Source of the DNA: Paenibacillus sp. BIC5C1
GTDB lineage: Bacteria; Bacillota; Bacilli; Paenibacillales; Paenibacillaceae
DNA length: 64,000 nucleotides
Direction: 5' to 3'
NCBI RefSeq assembly: GCF_032399705.1
Contig: NZ_CP135922.1
Span: 3,224,001 to 3,288,000, forward strand
Position 1 is the first letter of the stretch; the number at the start of each line of letters is the position of its first letter. The notes below the pieces were generated by a model. The model ran no database searches, was not told the origin of the DNA, and was given only the letters and a program-made list of their open reading frames with translations. This document shows positions 61,414-64,000 of the stretch, piece after piece. A program made the translations under genes and the position numbers.

Positions 61414-62775
61414 ATGGGGACGAGACAAGAGCAACTTCATCTAGGAGCATTCATTTATTATACAGGTCATCATCACTACGGCTGGCGCCGTTCGGATTCA
61501 GGTGCTGAACAGATTTTTGATTATAAATTTTATCGTTCCATCGCACAGACGGCTGAACGTGGGAAGTTTGACATGATGTTTCTGGCTGATCTCCTCTACG
61601 TGATGGGCGCTGATCAATCGGCTGCAGGAATGCTGGACCCGCTAACGCTCCTGTCGGCATTGGCTACAGATACGGAAAAGTTGGGTTTGACCGCCACAGT
61701 GTCGACGACCTATAACGAGCCGTATAACGTAGCTCGAAAATTTGCCACATTGGATCATATCAGTGAAGGACGCGCAGGATGGAATATCGTGACCTCCCAA
61801 TTGGATGTTGAAGCCAATAACTATGGAAGAACCGAGCATCCCGAGCATGGGCTTCGATATAAAATGGCCCGGGAATTTGTCGAAGTAGCCACCCTGCTCT
61901 GGGATAGTTGGGAAGATCAATCCTTAATTGTGGATCGGCAGGCTGGACAATTTGCGGACCCGTCTAAACTAAAGGAAGTTTCATATAAGGGGCAGTGGTA
62001 TTCTACCCAAGGTACAATCAATGTGCCTCGTTCCCCGCAAGGATATCCTGTACTCATCCAAGCCGGATCATCCGAACCGGGACAGGATTTTGCTGCCAAC
62101 TACGGTGAAGTGATTTTCACGGCCCAGCAGTCTCTGAATGCTGCGAAAGAGTTCTATAAGAACGTCAAATCCAAACTCGCACGATATGGGCGCGAACAAG
62201 GCAGCATGAAAATAATGCCTGGTTTATCACCGATTTTGGGTAAGACGGAGCAGGAAGCTCAGCGAAAATATCAAGAACTGCAGGAGTTAATTCCTCCGGC
62301 TGCCGCAGTGGGTATGTTATCCGGAATGCTTAAGTTTGACCTTTCGGAGTATCCTGTCGAAGGCCAGCTGCCTGACATTCCAGATCCCGTGGAGGCTTCC
62401 AATGGCATGAAAAGCCGGGTACAGCTGATTATGGACATGGCTCGAAAAGATAAGTTGTCCATTCTTGAGTTGGGTCGGAGGCTGATAGGGGCAAGAGGGC
62501 ATATGCAGTTTGTAGGTACCTATGAACAACTGGCTGATTTGATGCAACAATGGTTTGAAGAATATGGTTGTGACGGATTTAATATCATGCCGCCCGTTCT
62601 GCCGGGAGATTTGAATGAATTTGTGGATCATGTGGTGCCGATTCTTCAAGCACGTGGACTCTTCCGCACGGATTATACGGGCAGCACGCTTCGTGATCAT
62701 CTTGGGCTGGATCGTCCGGGAATCAACCATTTTCAAAAAGAGAACGCGTTAGACAAGACCTCCATAATTATATGA
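61414..62775 (+). CDS. LLM class flavin-dependent monooxygenase, NtaA/SnaA/DszA-like
   Basis: A 453-residue FMNH2-dependent monooxygenase with a TIM-barrel luciferase-like fold. Typical features are LHLGAFIYYTGHHHYGWR, FDMMFLADLLYV, NPYNVARKFATLDHIS-type block reading YNEPYNVARKFATLDHIS, GWNIVTS and VLIQAGSSEPGQDFA. The family oxidises sulfones, sulfonates, nitrilotriacetate or similar compounds, using reduced flavin from a separate reductase not seen here. Location behind a sulfonate-type importer points to desulfurisation of an imported compound. GAAGGGA precedes ATG 61414. Last gene of the operon. Confidence 0.92.
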   Translation: MGTRQEQLHLGAFIYYTGHHHYGWRRSDSGAEQIFDYKFYRSIAQTAERGKFDMMFLADLLYVMGADQSAAGMLDPLTLLSALATDTEKLGLTATVSTTYNEPYNVARKFATLDHISEGRAGWNIVTSQLDVEANNYGRTEHPEHGLRYKMAREFVEVATLLWDSWEDQSLIVDRQAGQFADPSKLKEVSYKGQWYSTQGTINVPRSPQGYPVLIQAGSSEPGQDFAANYGEVIFTAQQSLNAAKEFYKNVKSKLARYGREQGSMKIMPGLSPILGKTEQEAQRKYQELQELIPPAAAVGMLSGMLKFDLSEYPVEGQLPDIPDPVEASNGMKSRVQLIMDMARKDKLSILELGRRLIGARGHMQFVGTYEQLADLMQQWFEEYGCDGFNIMPPVLPGDLNEFVDHVVPILQARGLFRTDYTGSTLRDHLGLDRPGINHFQKENALDKTSIII

Positions 62776-62839
62776 ACATATTTGTCTCAACCTAATCCAG
62801 TTTCAATCACATTTCTTCCGATAGTAAAGAGAAGAAAAC

Positions 62840-62863
62840 AAGTCGCCTATTGGCGGCTTTTTT
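62840..62863 (+). terminator. Intrinsic terminator of the organosulfur operon
   Basis: AAGTCGCC pairs with GGCGGCTT around a four-base loop, followed by T6. Member of the recurrent GTCGCC/GGCGRC group. Confidence 0.9.
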
Positions 62864-63025
62864 CGTTTGGGACGAGATAAGTTCTTGTTCTCAGATAAAA
62901 AAATCAAAAAATTATATCTTCTTTAAAACTATTTTCGACTCTCAGCTGTCTAACATGCGAAACAACATACAAAGTAAGCTTTATTAAAAATGCGGCAATA
63001 ATCAAAATATACAGTCGCAACGGGG

Positions 63026-63550
63026 GTGGACAAACTGAGCAAGGTAAGTACAGCACTAACTGAACAGCAGTTCAGTGATCGTCTGGAGGCATGTAAAGAA
63101 AAGCTTTATCGCTTCGCATTCTCTTATGTGAAAAATGAACAGGAAGCACTGGAGATCATATCGGAAGCCTCTTATAAAGGTTTTCTATCTTATGAAAAAG
63201 TGAATAGTCCTGATTATTTTGAAACCTGGATGACCCGGATCGTCATCAACTGTTCTCTGGATCACATCAGACGAAAGAAGAAATACACGTATATGGAAGA
63301 CAGTATAATACCGTTTGCAGCCGAAGAGAGTTCCATGGGGCTTGAAGAGCAATGGGATTTGTACGAAGCACTTGATCACCTGCATCCCGAAGATAGGGCA
63401 TTTATCGTTTTGAAATTTTTCCAGGATCAGCGATTCAAGGATATGGCAGAGGTGCTGTCCCTGCCGGAAAGCACGGTGAAGACCAGGTTCTATAAGATCT
63501 TAAACAAACTCAAAAAACATCTGACCAAGGAAGAGGTTGATTTTACATGA
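63026..63550 (+). CDS. ECF-type RNA polymerase sigma factor, SigV-like
   Basis: A 174-residue group 4 sigma factor. Region 2 reads LYRFAFSYVKNEQEALEIISEA, DHIRRKKKY near its end; region 4 reads LHPEDRAFIVLKFFQDQRFKDMAEVLSLPESTVKTRF. The sequence is close in style to SigV, the lysozyme-response sigma factor. The frame opens at GTG 63026; a CTG at 63035 better spaced from GGGGGTGG may be the true start. It overlaps the next gene by four bases, typical of sigma/anti-sigma pairs. Its regulon is unknown. Confidence 0.88.
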   Translation: MDKLSKVSTALTEQQFSDRLEACKEKLYRFAFSYVKNEQEALEIISEASYKGFLSYEKVNSPDYFETWMTRIVINCSLDHIRRKKKYTYMEDSIIPFAAEESSMGLEEQWDLYEALDHLHPEDRAFIVLKFFQDQRFKDMAEVLSLPESTVKTRFYKILNKLKKHLTKEEVDFT

Positions 63551-64000
63551 CAGGAAAAGAACGATATGAACAGATCAATATTCCATCCGGCCTTTCCGGA
63601 GTTATTCAGCAAGCCCGTCAGCGTGCACGAAATCAAAAACGAAGAAAAATGATGATCTGGCGCAGTTCCTCCCTGGTTGCAGCCTGTGCTGCGGTGATGA
63701 TAACAGCCAACGTACCAGGTGTGGCCAAGGCATTATCCGATGTACCTGTTATAGGTTCTGTCGTCAAAATTCTGCAAGTTGGTGGTGGCGGGGAGCGCAC
63801 AGATGGGGTTTCGGTTACCACGACCAAAGAATCGGATACACTAAACATTAATTTTCAGATCGATGGTGAACAGATCACCTCTGCTCCATCATATACTGTG
63901 GATCACAAGGAAGGGCCGAATCGCTTGATCTTCACCTTCAATGGGGTACGTCATCTGGATTATGACAAGCTGGAGCAGGATATTAAAGCACTTAAGAATG
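63547..64000 (+). CDS. Anti-sigma factor-like membrane protein (3' truncated)
   Basis: An open frame of 151 codons starting at ATG 63547 (ATGA overlap with the sigma gene) runs to the end of the window without a stop. It has a basic N-terminus (QARQRARNQKRRKMM), one membrane helix (SSLVAACAAVMITANVPGVA) and then an external region starting ALSDVPVIGSVVKIL, which is characteristic of RsiV/DUF4179-type proteins. It should bind and hold the sigma factor until an envelope signal leads to its cleavage. The C-terminal part is outside the window. Confidence 0.82.
   Translation, partial: MTGKERYEQINIPSGLSGVIQQARQRARNQKRRKMMIWRSSSLVAACAAVMITANVPGVAKALSDVPVIGSVVKILQVGGGGERTDGVSVTTTKESDTLNINFQIDGEQITSAPSYTVDHKEGPNRLIFTFNGVRHLDYDKLEQDIKALKN

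Noticed and set aside
62920..62975. Possible ECF autoregulatory promoter (AAAAC...GTCTAA, or GAAAC at 62960)
   Set aside because: No spacing gives both a good -35 and a CGTC-type -10, so I cannot support it.

Overview
The window looks like a chromosomal segment of a Paenibacillus-type, spore-forming, low-to-medium GC Bacillota. Strong AGGAGG-type ribosome binding sites, frequent TTG/GTG starts, a gerA-type germinant receptor operon, YesM/YesN-type two-component genes beside Lpl-type sugar importers, and many small sugar-utilisation loci all point there. I found no rRNA, tRNA, CRISPR array, insertion sequence or prophage. The first gene is cut at its 5' end and the last at its 3' end. All assignments come from reading the sequence and from knowledge of the families; no database search was run.

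Region by region. 1-3.7 kb: an NAD(P)H-binding oxidoreductase, two aldo/keto reductases, and a guanidine-I riboswitch controlling a two-subunit SMR guanidine exporter (gdnCD). 3.7-7.2 kb: a small secreted SH3-like protein, a DEAD-box RNA helicase, a Fur-box-controlled heme-degrading monooxygenase and a YjbR-like protein. 7.3-12.6 kb: a TetR/MFS pair, a GNAT, then a divergent TetR facing a hydrolase-P450 operon across a large palindrome. 12.7-18.6 kb: a zinc-type dehydrogenase, an OmpR-type two-component system and, behind it, an unusual run of membrane proteins that includes a 26-residue peptide gene and a six-TM chemoreceptor-like protein.

18.7-27.6 kb: an ArsR-type regulator with a large C-terminal domain, then a catabolite-controlled sugar operon (binding protein, two permeases, two tandem GH2 enzymes, an aldose epimerase). 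27.7-30.4 kb (minus strand): a sulfatase translationally coupled to a two-gene CHR (chromate/sulfate-type) transporter. 30.5-40.7 kb: an AraC regulator, a YesM/YesN pair, an Lpl-type importer and a GH51 arabinofuranosidase, i.e. sensing, import and hydrolysis of arabinose-containing oligosaccharides.

40.8-49.6 kb: a MarR/MFS pair, the ger operon with a textbook SigG promoter, and a second TetR-MFS-aldo/keto reductase module paralogous to genes at the left end. 49.8-57.7 kb: a methyltransferase-flavoprotein pair, an aminotransferase, a GNAT, a secreted GH18-like protein, an M29 aminopeptidase and a TetR regulator. 57.7-62.8 kb: an organosulfur uptake operon (ABC importer plus flavin-dependent monooxygenase) whose promoter is followed by an intrinsic terminator before the first gene, suggesting attenuation. 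63.0-64.0 kb: an ECF sigma factor and its overlapping, truncated anti-sigma gene.

The least explained parts are the two-component/small-membrane-protein/chemoreceptor locus (13.9-18.6 kb), the sulfatase-CHR coupling, and the sulfur-operon leader.
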